From contig JAEPRB010000073.1 in the NCBI GenBank assembly GCA_016758965.1, forward strand, positions 1-64,000: a stretch of 64,000 bases of DNA, given 5' to 3'. The stretch is from Circinella minor (Eukaryota > Mucoromycota > Mucoromycetes > Mucorales > Lichtheimiaceae). The position numbers and the translations under genes were made by a program. Below, in pieces: positions 1-12,066 of the stretch (the stretch's first letter is position 1; each line of letters opens with the position of its first letter). The notes below the pieces were generated by a model that was given only the letters and a program-made list of their open reading frames with translations, was not told the origin of the DNA and searched no databases.

Positions 1-650
1 CTGTCAAATTATCATTACTAATATTCAATTTATTCTACAACAGTTTCTTTTTATTATTTATTATCATTTTCGTATCTCCTTTTCTCGTATATATTTTATC
101 TCTCCAAACATCTTTCTCTTTTTCTTCTGGTTTCTTTATATCTTTTACTTTATTCATAGCTTAAAAGCATAAACCTAACAATAGTTTTTATATACATATC
201 TCATAAGTTTAAACGCAAGTTCAATAACTCAATTAACATTAGAAGTTTTAAGCAGTATTTTTTATTATCTATTTTTTTAGAGCTCAATATATTTTTATAA
301 CTATATTTATCCTTCTAAATTCGCCATTCCTCTTGGTTGGTATATCCTTTTATGCTTTCATATTATAACAATTTTCCTGATACAAATGCCAATTGAGCTT
401 TTTTTTAAAAAATAAATATGTTACAAGTAAACCAGATATGATGATTTTACATGACTTTACAGAATTTTACAGTATTTATATTTTTTTGCTCAGATTTTAC
501 AGTATTTTTTTACCCCGATTCCTAAATAGAATAGAGTCTACAGGATTTTTACAGGATTTAACAGTATTTACAGTATTTTTTTTACCCCGATTCCTAAATA
601 GGTATAGTCTACAGGATTTTACAAAATTTACAGTATTTTTTTTACGGTGT
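1..650. mobile_element. Right-end remnant of a second CACTA-like element
   Basis: This stretch aligns base by base, with scattered differences, to the non-coding right end of the CACTA-like element at 10878-11576. The same order of motifs is seen, from a polypyrimidine start through the words 'agctcaatatatttttata' and 'tttggttggtatatcctttta' to repeated 'acaggatttta' units. It ends in a degenerate version of the shared terminal block ([16 protein letters not shown] read from the end inward). The body of this copy would lie left of the window. It is AT-rich and non-coding; long reading frames here are chance. Confidence 0.7.
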
Positions 651-748
651 ACAGATAATAATGAAAGTAATGACGACCAAGATAAAGATAATGATGAAAG
701 TGATGACAACCAAAATAAGGATAATGATACTGAAGATGCCGAATATGG

Positions 749-1006
<258 letters not shown>

Positions 1007-1285
1007 CACAGTAACGACAATAATATTGATACAAATGTTTTTAATTTTTGGTACGTTACAATACGTAAAAATACAGAAATCGGTTTTCTTTAATAGTAAT
1101 TTAGTAGATGACAGATCATCCGATCAGCCATACAAAGTCTAATCTAAGAACCATCTACGTATCTTATTACGTATCACTACGTACTAACACAGTCATTACA
1201 AATCAAACGACTACATATGTCCATACACACACATATTGATGTATCCCACCAATGATAAGATTTAATATAAATACATACGTAGATA

Positions 1286-1640
1286 CAGTAAAACCCCGTT
1301 TTTTGCACACCCCCGCTTTTTGCACACTTTTTGGCCAAAATCCCAGTTTTTACTTAATAAAATTGCACAATCCTCGCTTTTTGCACTTTGCACACCTTCA
1401 GAAGGACCTGTGCAAAATCCCAGTTGTATGTTTACTTATGCTGAGATGAAATAGAACTAGTAATATTAGACCATTTTTATAGTCAGCAACTTTGGACGTC
1501 CATCGATACACTAATAATAGTGCCTAAGTGAACGGCTATTTTATTTTCCTTTCTTTTTGCGCCCCCGATTTTTGCACACCCCCGCTTTTTGCACACCTTT
1601 AGGCCAAAATCCCATATGTGCAAAAAACGGGGTTTTACTG
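1286..1640. mobile_element. pogo/Tc1-type MITE, 355 bp, with TA target-site duplication
   Basis: Terminal inverted repeats begin CAGTAAAACCCCGTTTTTTG on the left, and the right end is the reverse complement. A TA dinucleotide flanks each side (1284-1285 and 1641-1642). Internally it carries several copies of the word TTTTTGCACAC. There is no coding capacity. CAGT termini with TA duplication are typical of the Tc1/mariner-pogo superfamily; the assignment to pogo is inference from the terminal sequence. Confidence 0.85.
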
Positions 1641-1642
1641 TA

Positions 1643-3330
1643 TAATATTTCATTTAAATAAACCCTTAGTTCAAATTTGTTCTTTTTGGTCTCATTGACT
1701 TCTCACTGTTTCTTTTTTTATATTTGATTTTCGTTGATATAACAAACGGAAAATGTTTGATGTAAAGTCACTAGTGCAAATGAGTTCACTAAGTAATGTA
1801 ATATCTTTCAATTCGCAATATGTAATAGATAAGATAAGATGATTTATAAAAATCTGTAATATAAAAGTATTTTTTTATTATTATTTATTGATTGAAGAAA
1901 ATCATGGCCACCAGGATCAGAGCATGATAGAAGTGGACAATTAGTAAATTTGTGTTAGATGGAGATACATCTTGAAGAAAGGTGGTGAGAGCTGAATCTT
2001 TTTAATGGTTATATTACTTTTATATTTTATAGCTATATTCTGCTATCCTTATCATATCTTCTTTTATAATTTATCACAATATCTCATTGTATATTAATAT
2101 TTATATCATCAATAAATCAATAACAGAAGTTTTATAAATATGATAACTATGTTTACCCCTGTCCAATAAGATTTATCTTTACTCGTAACATTGATTCGTT
2201 TTTAATTGAAATAGACCCGATTTTACTTAGAAAAAAATTCGATTTTACCTGGAACAAGATTCGATTTTCCTGAACCTGGACTCGTTTTCACGCAATATTA
2301 TTAGCCTATACAAAAGGAGAAACATGAGAAAAGAAGTCCAGTATCAATGATCTGATATAATTAATTAAAATCAAAGGTTCAAATGGCTTAAAGGTTGGAG
2401 CGTTAACCTAATTCATTTACCTTATTGAATAGTTAAATGATCGAATTCAGTAGAGAGAAACGTTTTGCTTTAAAACTTTAATTTTTTGTTGGCACTACTT
2501 TTGTTTTATGCAACTTTATTTATTGTAATTCTTTTTCATCATTTAGCAACATGCTGTAATTCATTATTTAATTAGTAATAATACTGTATTAGTAATGTTA
2601 GTATTGTACTATATACTGCTCAATGTATGTATGCAAGGCAAGAATATAGTGACTCTAGATCTAATAATTTGTGAATTAAAATGTATCAAAAGATTAATTT
2701 AATTATGTTTTAAAACAAAAATAGGGAACAACAACACAATATGTATAATGTACTACGTACGTACGTACATATTTAAAATCAAACTATTTTAAACCAAGGC
2801 AATGGCAAAGAAACACTGGATATAGTTATTATTACTTGTCAAAAAAAGGTTTTAAATAGAGTGATCGAAAATGATGAGAAACTGTTGATAGAAAGTATTT
2901 TTTTTCTTTTTCTCTTTAGCACATATGTAACTACCGCAAGAATAGTACTGCAAAACTTATATAGTACTGTGAGCTACTGCAAACTACTGCAAGGAGTACT
3001 GCAAAGCATCTTTTACATATAGTTAGTAATACTCGACAAAATCCGGTCAGTTATACGGAGAATCCCCATGTTGTCCGACTTCTACTACTGCAAAATTACT
3101 CAAGTCCATACTATACATGTACGTATAATGTATTCTCAATGTGATTATATTAACTATGACATCGTTATTAATAATATATTAATAATATCATTATTGTTAT
3201 TGTGACTTTTGATATTGTTGGGATACATATGAAGTGCTTTGGCTTCTATTCTTGCTGTTTCAAACCAAAAAAATGGCCAATCTTTTACTTTGCTCAACGC
3301 AATTTTTAATAATTTCCCGTTTTTCCCTCT
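1643..3330. other. Non-coding interval between transposon remnants
   Basis: I see no convincing gene, RNA or intact element. The stretch is AT-rich, with a cluster of 'tactgca' words around 2940-3090 that may be old repeat debris. Nothing here supports a functional call. Confidence 0.4.
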
Positions 3331-3576
3331 TTAGCATTTGTTGTGAAGGCAAGTTGTAAAAGGTTTAAGATTTCTAGAGCAACTCTCACTCAGAATCTTT
3401 TGTTTTCTGTAAGTTGGTATATCGTATGGAGCATTTGAGTGGTTTCTGTCATGTGTCTTTAATATATTATGAAAGATGCTTTTGTTGATCTTTTCTGGTG
3501 TAATCCACTCATCCAGGCTATATTTCTTTGTGTCCCGCTCAAACGTTTTATTTTTCTGGCCTACATAGAGTATTTG
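3331..3576 (-). pseudogene. Decayed coding fragment of unknown family
   Basis: The minus strand has an 81-codon stop-to-stop frame with protein-like composition, including the stretch KKYSLDEWITPEKINKSIFH. It has no start codon. Just downstream, in a shifted frame, a further coding-like piece starts MLKREKREIIKNCVEQSK. This suggests an old exon with a frameshift or a missed intron. I do not recognise the family. It lies next to the 3' part of gene A on the same strand and could be an unrelated neighbour or a continuation. Confidence 0.3.
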
Positions 3577-3837
3577 CTATAGCTTCAGAGATTTCCATTG
3601 GTATCAGTGGACCAGAGAGGTTTCTTTTTTAATCGTCGATTTGGCTAACAATGTTTTTGATATTGTTTTCGATTTCACTTTGAGTGCAAACTCTTTCGTT
3701 TTATTCATCATTGATATTTTGTTCCATCAATAGCTTTTCCACGGATGTATGGCTTTTGAAGGTATAGAGGAAATACAAAGTTTATTTTATTTTATACTTT
3801 ATTTTGTTACTATGAATTGTTAAAGCTACGACCAACA

Positions 3838-3924
3838 ATGGGTTATAGTGATAATTTGATATAACGATTTCCTTTTGGTTTTATGGAAGTATCGTTATAT
3901 CGAGCGGTGACCGTAATATGTACA
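3838..3924. repeat. Fragment of a TATAACGAT-type MITE family
   Basis: Two inverted copies of the word ATCGTTATATCGA/TATAACGAT surround a short spacer. The outer end reads TACGGTCACCGCTCGATATA in reverse complement, close to the ends at 12913 and 13660. This is a dispersed short inverted-repeat family in this window. Confidence 0.5.
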
Positions 3925-4080
3925 TACTTGAGTCACTTGCTTGATTTTGAGATAAAGAGTGTGGCTCATAAGAATGTTTTGAAAATAGTAAGATATTTGT
4001 GGAGTGAAAAGATGTGACAGAAGTACTTTGAATAGTAAAAATAATGAAAATACTAAAATATATAGGAACACGGTTATTTT

Positions 4081-4353
4081 TCAGTAATGCTCAATATCGT
4101 AACACATTCTGTCTTGCCAGGTCTGTGGTTGATTGCGTGATGTTATTAATTGTAACTAGATCGAATCCAGTAGATGAGGGTTTTGGCAATGGCAGTTACT
4201 CCAAAATACATCGTACAAATCCACAAGTGTGTCAAGATTATCCTGGGCTGCAAACCCATTCACTTCTTGGACACTGCGAGAAAACTGAATTTCCATTATT
4301 TGAGCCATGGCAGTAACCTTTATACATACCAGGAATAAACTTCAAAACATAAA
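4081..4353 (-). pseudogene. 3' part of gene A, separated by the CACTA-like insertion
   Basis: Reading leftwards from the element border gives YVLKFIPG, then a likely donor (GTATGT), then a protein-like exon starting MAQIMEIQFSRSVQEVNGFA. An in-frame TAG at 4158-4156 interrupts it, followed by coding-like sequence in the same frame down to a TGA at 4083-4081. Strand and protein character continue the decayed gene that stops at the other border of the element (11609). I infer both are halves of one gene disrupted by the transposon. Family function is unknown; see the entry for 11609-13020. Confidence 0.5.
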
Positions 4354-4397
4354 CACTCACACCATAAAAAAAAATCCTATAGAATCCTGTGAAATCT
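4354..4397. repeat. Left terminal inverted repeat of the CACTA-like element
   Basis: It reads CACTCACACCATAAAA and continues into AATCCTATAGAATCCTGTG. The inner 38 bases match the reverse complement of the right end around 11540-11577 with few differences. The outermost eight bases (CACTCACA) match the right border at 11601-11608. Confidence 0.7.
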
Positions 4398-4884
4398 CTA
4401 ATTCACAGGATTTTTGCGTTACAATTAGCTTGAATTTAATGGCCGCAGTGCCAATACTCATTGGCTAGAAACATACAATCAATATCATATCTGTGTCCTC
4501 ATATTGACTATTGACCAATCTTAAACTACATACAATATAGGTTTCTATTATAGCTGATGTATTCCAAATGAAAAATTTATTTTATTTTTAGCGCAAAAAT
4601 TTTTTTTTGTTGGTTTTTTTTTCTATTTAACTATAATCAAAACATCCATATAAATTTAATATACATAATATTATGCTGTGATTTTACGAAAAATGTTACT
4701 ACCCTTTATCAAAAAAAGATAATTACATAGTTTTACTATATAAAATATTAATAATATATTAAGCATTTCAATTCAAAGAATATTAATTAGTTCCACCCAT
4801 TTACCACAAATAATGAAAAAAAAAGAAGGCATTGATTTCCCACATCATGGCAGTGATAAAAGAAGATTATAATAAAGACACTCT

Positions 4885-6861
4885 TTATTGAACTGGTTTC
4901 AAATTCAACCAGTTCTTTGTCTTCTGTTGTTGTTGTTGTTGTTGTTGTCCATGCCCAAAGTTCTCTTCCTGCCACTTACCGTGGTGGTGGTGCTAAATAA
5001 AATAGGTTAATAATTATTGTTCAAAAAATTTACATTGATAAATTGTGCAGGTATTACTATATAATTCATCCATTAAATACATATACAAAAAACGTACCTG
5101 TAGGTGGTGCTGCTGTTGGTACTGGCATTGTCACCAGTGCCGACGGAATGCCTAATATAAATGAAAAATCAGAACTATGAGAGAGACATTAGAGATAATA
5201 AACATATTAAAAAAACCATACATTGATACTTCCCATGTAAGAGCAGGAGGGATAGCAGCAGGACGGGAACGAGAAGCACTACAGAAGAGCTCCGTTAATT
5301 TCATATACTTCATTCCTGGCTATTTTGTGAAATTAACGGTGGAATGAAATTATCGAGGCACCATGTTGGAAGCAAATATGGGTAAAAAGTTTGACAGAAA
5401 AAATTAATAATAAATAAAGCAATATATATATAAGTGGCCGTGTAATATGGTTCATGTTATATAGCAAGAGTAATCACTAAAGAAAAAGTATGTGGGGACC
5501 ATAAATACAATCAATGTTGGTACTGAAGTAGAGCTATCATAGTCCCTTTGGTTCTCAACTAGATTCGGACAGTTGCTGTCTTTGAAACAAGCTACTTTGT
5601 GTATCTTCTTTATCGCAGAAAACTAATAAGAGCCTTTCTCAAGTCATGTGTTGGAAGATCGCTTAATTTCAAGCCTTCAAAATCATTGTGAAAGTGAAAA
5701 TAAAGGGGATGTGAAAGTTGATACTATGTTTTGCAACTATTCCTGGCAAAAACCAGTAAATTAACGGGGGTTGGAATTAAACATGGATGAAATTAATGGG
5801 GCTTCTCTGTATAAATTATATTTTGATATAAGAGACATCTTAACATTTTGTTTATACAGTATATAGCTATATATATATTACCTAGTGCCCAGAACCGAGA
5901 ACTGGTGCACAATCTCCCTGGATTGCAAGGAAGAACAGAGCGACATAGCACCTCCTGTTGATCCTGTAACCTCATCTCTTTTAAATATAAGTATAGTTAG
6001 AATTATATATCTCTTTTTTTCAGTAATATACAGATATAAATGAGTTACCTTTATCGAGAATCATTGGCCGTCGTCACGCTATATTGTAAAAAGCATGATG
6101 AAGTAAGTATTTGTAACAATTCATTCCCAAACTATCAACTTATACATTATTAGACTCCCTTTAAAAATTACTAACCTTTCCTCACCTTCATTGCACATGT
6201 GGATGTTATTCCACTTCTGCACCAGGAAATGACGTGCAATCCAGTTCTTCTCACATTCGTCAAGAGGAACGAAAGGATGGCTCTTAGACACCGAGTCAAG
6301 AAACAGTTTCATAAATGTATTACAAATTGATTTATCTTGCGATGTCCAAGAGTCAGATACCATATTGCTTGGGACCAACATCTTCATTCTTTCAATGGCA
6401 GTATCGACATGTTTCTCGATACCAGCCAGCTTCTTCTGTTGCTCTTCAACATTCCCATTGACCAATGCCAAGACGGCTCCTTCTACGTCAGACTTCGTAG
6501 GATTCCTCACCTTGCCCCTGCTGTTGCAAGGCTGGCGCACGAAGTCCAATGGCAACTCGTCAGCTTCGTCATCACTGTCAGCTCTGTCTTGGCCGCCACT
6601 TGTCACACCTTGCTGTCCTTAACGTTCCACTAGTAGATTAACAGTCTCCTGCAATCTACTAATGGCTTGACTTATGGAAGTCATCTCGCCTTGGATGCTA
6701 TCCAGTCTTCCTATTATCACGGCTTCACTGGAAGGCGACAGAGTTGAACTGAATGGTTAGTACATAGATTGGCTCATCAACTGAGCAAATGATGCTCCAG
6801 GATGCTGATGAGGAGCCTGGGAGGTAGGCTGGGATTGATCATTGGCTCTAGGTACAGTCAT
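4885..6861 (-). pseudogene. Antisense companion gene of the CACTA-like element (multi-exon, nonsense-broken)
   Basis: The first exon starts at ATG 6861 (MTVPRANDQSQPTS...) and stays in one frame to about 6173, where a GTTAGT donor follows GEE. Two in-frame TAA codons at 6759-6757 and 6621-6619 split it; the protein reads sensibly across both (e.g. LDSIQGEMTSISQAISRL between them, TSGGQDRADSDDEADELPLD after). Further small exons are plausible at 5882-5970, 5221-5279 and 5151-5098. The last exon is near 4992-4885 and holds a CAA/AAC-rich run. The final reading frame is ambiguous. I do not recognise a domain. By position it resembles the second (TnpA-like, DNA-binding) gene of CACTA elements, which is inference. 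Confidence 0.5.
5282..5809. mobile_element. 528-bp TA-flanked MITE nested in the CACTA-like element
   Basis: The left end reads CAGAAGAGCTCCGTTAATTT, and the right end is its imperfect reverse complement (AAATTAATGGGGCTTCTCTG). TA flanks both sides (5280-5281 and 5810-5811). Secondary inverted copies of AAATTAACG lie inside. There is no reading frame of note. It sits in an intron of the antisense gene of the host element, so it inserted after the CACTA-like element existed or travelled with it. Confidence 0.75.
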
Positions 6862-7057
6862 GATAAAAAAAAAAGTAAAGTTAGTAATAAAAATTTGAAG
6901 ACAAAAAAGAAGTACTATGACGTGTAAATGGTATATCACCTTGGCGGACCTCAAATACTTAAGAAAGAGTATTTCAATAATTACTGCGCTTTACTAACTT
7001 TATTTATAACTTTAATCAACCAGGACACTATACCTACTGCGATTTCTTCAACCTATA

Positions 7058-10000
7058 ATGCGTGTAAAGACAAAAGATTGTTTTTGGTGTGGTGAACCTA
7101 TTTTTACTGCAAAACTGAAACAGCATGAAGATAATGAATGCAAAAAGAATCCCTATGCCGATCCCAGCAATCCAGTTCCGCCAAAGAAACGACAAAGGAG
7201 AAGTACGCGAAATGTCAATTTGCCAGGACAGTCCACTCGCACTAGCGTTTCGACTACTTCCCTCGATGTGAAAGAGACCATTATGAATAGCAATGCTTCA
7301 AATGTTGCAGACAGCATGGAAGACTACTATGATGACGATTTTTTGTAGGAGAACGTTGGTAATATGATAGATGTGGATAATAGAGATAACAACAACAATA
7401 CTATTCTTGGTGTTGATAATGCTAGTGTGACTGGTTCATCTCTACAATCGTTAAGCAATTATCGGTCACCAGTATCCATGGATGACCATGATGATGACGG
7501 AAGTATTTCTTCCCTGGCTAATCACATGATGCATATTGACAACAATAACGATATGGAAGATAATGCCATTGTCAACAACAGCAACGAAGAAGGAAATCTT
7601 GAAGCAATTCATGAGAGCCAGCCTTCAGTTATGACGACGAACAACGATGGTGAGCCTATCAAGTGTAGTGTTCCACCAACGAAAGAATTTGATGAACAAC
7701 TTAAGCGAAGCGTTGAGTTGTATCAAATAATACAAGAAAAAAACATCACTGATGATGTATATGCACAGATCTTGAAGTTTGTCAATGACTGCTTAACCAG
7801 CAAAGAACTAGGTAAGAAAATTAAGTGGGATCATAGCTATTATGTTTAATTTGTTACTCATGACCGAGTTATGTAGCTGGAAAACCGATTCTGTCAAAAC
7901 ATAAGGCAGAAACAAAAATCACAGAAATGTATCCTGTAAAACCAATTTACTATGATTATTGTCCAAAAGGTTGCTGCATATACATGGATTATATATCTGT
8001 TGCATGTTCATGTGGTCTACAGCGGTATAAATCAAATAATTTGCCCAACTTGCAGGCTGTATCATCATTCATCAATGCTATATATGCCATTGGGAACCAA
8101 TCCACAATAGTTATTAATAAAAGATTTAGTTAATGAAATATATATAGTTATTTAAAAATATAAGGGAAAAGATAAAAAATTAGATAATAATTTTTATATT
8201 TTTAGAATAATTAATAACTTTAAAAAAAGAAAAGTTTAAATTATATCTTAATTTTTAACTTATATAAATGTTTTTAATCATTATAATTAATCAAGGGCTA
8301 GACCAACTGGATCGACGCCTTTCAGTTCAATAAGAAATCAATGAAATTAGATTTCTATTAGAACGCTTGACATGAAATACATAACAAAATTAATTTACTA
8401 TTTATAGTAAAATTAATTGTTGTGGATTGAATCCCATTGGCTCAGCAATTAGCAGCATTAATTGTAAGTGATTCCAAGCGAGAACACTTGATGACGTTGT
8501 CAAATCGTGAAAGTGAAGAATGAGGAGTACGTGAAGATTTTTTTGATGGTAATGTGTATAAAAACCGAAGAAGTTTATTCAAGGGATATTTGGATATCGC
8601 CATATCTTTGTTCATTGACGGATTTACACCTTTTCGCAAGAGTAAAACCAGTATGACGATATTCAACATCATCATTTTGAACCTTCCGCCAAAAGAAAGG
8701 TAAGAGTAATATGCTGATCTAAAAAAGTTGCTATATTAACATTGTTGACTGCAGATATAGAAATGAAAATATGATACAGGTCTGTATATTGCCAGTCAAA
8801 CCGAAATCAATGGACAATTTTCTTGAACCATTATTCATAGAGCTGCGCAAACTTGAAAAAGCTGGACTAGAAGTCAAGTGTGCTAGTGGTGTGTTTCGCT
8901 TGAATATTCATTTAATGCTCACAAGCGGTGACATAGTAGCTGTTCAAGAACTTATCCACCATTCATACAGAGCTTTATATGGATGCCGGATATGTCCTAT
9001 CTAAACCATAAACACAGTAAGTCCTGAAGGTGCTGGGAATGGTAATTACTTTCGAGGCTCGCGCAGCGTTATTCAGCAATTTCGAGATATTGGACAATTT
9101 ATAGATGGTGCTCCGGTAAGTGTTTGACAACTGTTGTGAAATAGAGCAATTGTATTGATCTATAATATAGGCTTTTTCGATAAAGAAACAAACAAAATTT
9201 GCAGAACTGGAAAGCTTTCATAGTGCATCATTCTTTGGTTTAGATGAAATGCATTTAATTGGCGCAAATGTGTCTAAACGTATATGGGAAATGATTAGTG
9301 GCTCTTTTAAGAATTCTACTACATCATTTGAACTAGGCACAACAAAGAGACAAATTATCGGAAGCTCTGTTGAAAGCTCTGCCAATACGATCCCATCATC
9401 CGTCTTCGAGGGCGATTTTAGAAGTAAGTTAGATAAATTATTTGCTATACATATGACTATGACTTACTGGATCTATAGATTATTATACAAAACCTAGTAA
9501 TATGAGATCGGTAGATTGGGTTTGCTTCTTGCTGTTTGTTGTCCCGACAATGGTTTACGACATGCTTGAATTACAACTTGGGGGCGTTGAGCAAGCAAAA
9601 GCTGTTGTTGATGCACTGGTTTCCTTAGTAACAGGATGCGCCATCGCATTATCTTGGAAAATATTCGAAGACGATCTTGTGAAGATGGAAAGGTACAATA
9701 TTTAGTTACAGTGCGATTTATTTATATAAATGTTTATTATTATATTAACTAATGAGTGACTGTAGCTCTTTTGTTCAATGGCATCATTATATATATAATG
9801 CTGTTCCAGTGAACATGTATTCGTCGAATATGCATTACCTCTGACATATACCAGAAATTGTGAAGTTGCTTGGACCACTTCGTTGCATCAGTGCACGATC
9901 AATAGAGCAAGCCATAGGTAAACCAACATTCCAGAAATTTTACGTGTATATAAACGAAAGTATAATAAATAATAACAGGATCTATGTAGGATTTTTTAAA

Positions 10001-10847
10001 AAACGTATTAAATCACAAAAAAACCCAGGAGTCAATGCTGGCAACATACTTCGACGTCAGCAGGCGTGCAGATATTATAATTCGTTATTAGAAGACAAAC
10101 AAGAACTAGAAGAAGATTTGGATGATGATCAACCAGTAACAGTATACTCAATCAATTGTACTGATGATATGCTTTTTGATGATACACAGCTGTGGGAACA
10201 TTTTGAAAGTAGTGTTGAGGATTACGCTGATGTCAACTTAAGACATTATCTGGTGAAATTTTGGAGACGAAAGTTCCCTCACCATAGAATTGATTATGAC
10301 AACATTACTCACCATATTATAGTAGGACGAAGACTCTATATAAATGAAACAGTATATGATGCAATCAAGACGAAGCGAAAGACAGAAAAACTATGTCATT
10401 TTGTTAAGATGGATATAGAAGTAGATACGAAAAAAGCCAGGCGCAATACTCCAGTGGATTTGCAAGTCCAGACATTTTTTGGGGAAGTTATTATGTACTT
10501 TGTGCATGAATATAACACTAAAGTAAAACATGTTGGCTAAAAGAGTAGATAATAGATTTAACCGTTTATTTTCATTGGTAGGCAAAAAACAAATATTGTG
10601 TTTTGTAGACATTCTTAATGGCGTGGATCTTAATAGTGCTGGTTGTCCGTGTGGCCCATACACGATAGGTCATATCAGTGGTAAACGCTATATTGTAGAA
10701 GTGGAAGCAATCAGAAGCCATGCTGGTATTTTAAGCATGCCGTTGACCACTGCATCGATAACTGACAATGTAACTCATCGTAATTATTACATTTACCCCA
10801 AAATGGTACCTAAAACTATTATAGTCGGCGACGTTGGTTTACTGTAA
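7058..10847 (+). pseudogene. tnp2-family transposase of the CACTA-like element, broken
   Basis: Inferred exons: 7058-7811, from 7877, about 8434-8699, 8755-9115, 9171-9423, 9479-9692 and 9766 onward. An N-terminal zinc-finger-like motif (CFWCGEPIFTAKLKQHEDNEC region) comes first. It is followed by YYDYCPKGCCIY...CSCGLQRY, then the tnp2 core around DIAISLFIDGFTPFRKSKTS and LPVKPKSMDNFLEPLFIELR, a CRIC motif, RSVDWVCF and finally HIPEIVKLLGPLR. These match the order seen in Transposase_21/tnp2 proteins. In-frame stops occur at 7346 (TAG), 8521 (TGA), 9002 (TAA) and 9842 (TGA). A frameshift near 10515-10540 moves the last 100 codons to another frame. The joint between 8133 and 8434 is unresolved. 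Confidence 0.85.
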
Positions 10848-10877
10848 AGAAAACAAACAAGAGAAAACCACTGAAAG

Positions 10878-11576
10878 TCCTATCAAATTATTATTTTACT
10901 AATATTCAATTTATTGATCCAAACAGTTCCATTTTTATTATCATTTTCATATCTCTTCTTTTTACATCTTCTATATATCTCTCCAAATATCTTTCTCTTT
11001 TTCTTCCACGTTTTTATATTTTCGCTTCATTCAACGCTTAAAAGCATAAATTTACCAATAGCTATTTTATCATACATCTTTCATAAGTTTAAATGCACGT
11101 TCAATAACTCAATTAACATTATAGTTTCAAACAGTGCTTTCTATATTTTTTTAGAGCTCAATATATTTTTATAACAATTTATCCTTTCTACATTTGCCAT
11201 AATTACTTTTGGTTGGTATATCCTTTTATGCTTACATACTATAACAATTTTCTCGATACAAATGTCAATTGAACCATTATTTTTAAATAAATATGTTACA
11301 AGTAAACCATATATGATTTTACATGACTTTACAGAATATTACAGTATTTATATTTTTTTGCTCATATTTTACCTGATTCTCAAATAGGTATAGTCCGCAG
11401 GATTTTTATATGATTTCACAGGATTTTACAGGATTTTAGAGTGTTTTAGAGTGTTTACAACGCCGATATCATTTTATTTTTGCTCCAAGATTTTTTCGCT
11501 CTATTTCCAAATTAAGAATAGCGCACAGGATTTTTACAGGATTTCACAGGATTTTACAGGATTTTTTTTATGGTGT
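10878..11576. repeat. Right sub-terminal region of the CACTA-like element, repeated at window start
   Basis: About 700 bp of AT-rich non-coding DNA between the transposase stop and the right terminus. It aligns with positions 1-650. The last 250 bases contain many copies of ACAGGATTTTA in the same orientation, the usual arrangement of sub-terminal transposase-binding repeats in CACTA elements (known for the superfamily; binding here is inference). Confidence 0.7.
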
Positions 11577-11608
11577 TATATGGTGACCTAAAAAATGGGT
11601 TGTGAGTG
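11540..11608. repeat. Right terminal inverted repeat of the CACTA-like element
   Basis: It contains GGATTTTTTTTATGGTGT, the reverse complement of the left inner block, then about 22 extra bases, then the terminal TGTGAGTG. The extra bases are absent from the left end, so the inverted repeat is interrupted. Confidence 0.65.
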
Positions 11609-12066
11609 TTTACTACATAATAAAACAGAAATTGAAATAAACCAACCGTGTATTCGAAATATGATAATGACATTCAATTTCGAGTCTACCAATACTCTTT
11701 CTTTATCAAAAAATTGCCAAACGAATCATATATTAACCTAGTAAATCGAGGTTCGGTGTTGAGTCAGCCAATTTGATCTCTCCAAAACCAATCGACCATC
11801 CCCAGCCAAGTTGATTAACTTCACAAATAAGCGCATCGGGATGCGCTTGTAAAAATTCACTTACGCTTCCTTCATTTGGAATTACATTTGACCTATTTTC
11901 ACAAAGTTGAAAACGTTAATAATGAGCTGTTCATACTCATTACACAAAACATATTAGCAACTTACCAATGCAGCATAACTTTTTTTCAAGATCAGAGATA
12001 ATCAAAGAAAGAATCGAATCAAAGACGGAGCTCCAAAGTTCTGTTTCTTTTGCAACAGTTTTATCC

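Larger units (their letters stand above)
4354..11608 (+). mobile_element. CACTA-like (EnSpm/tnp2) DNA transposon, about 7.25 kb, decayed
   Basis: Both ends carry inverted copies of CACTCACA and of an inner block ACACCATAAAAAAAATCC, followed by sub-terminal CAGGATTTTA-type repeats. CACT termini plus a tnp2-type transposase are the hallmarks of the CACTA superfamily. The element carries the transposase on the plus strand and a second gene on the minus strand, a common CACTA layout. Both genes contain several in-frame stops, so this copy is not autonomous. I could not see a clear 3-bp target-site duplication, so the outer border is uncertain by a few bases. Confidence 0.8.

Noticed and set aside
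4147..4180. GATCGAATCC resembling a tRNA T-arm
   Set aside because: No matching acceptor, D-arm or anticodon arm surrounds it; it lies in gene A coding sequence on the other strand.
4044..4316. Plus-strand 90-codon frame
   Set aside because: The minus strand of the same stretch has far more protein-like content (gene A 3' part), so the plus frame is a shadow.
10391..10663. Minus-strand frame across the transposase 3' end
   Set aside because: It is antisense to clear tnp2 coding sequence.
4354..11608. 3-bp target-site duplication for the CACTA-like element
   Set aside because: The bases next to the CACTCACA termini (AAA left, TTT right) are inverted rather than direct, so they extend the inverted repeat and do not prove a duplication.
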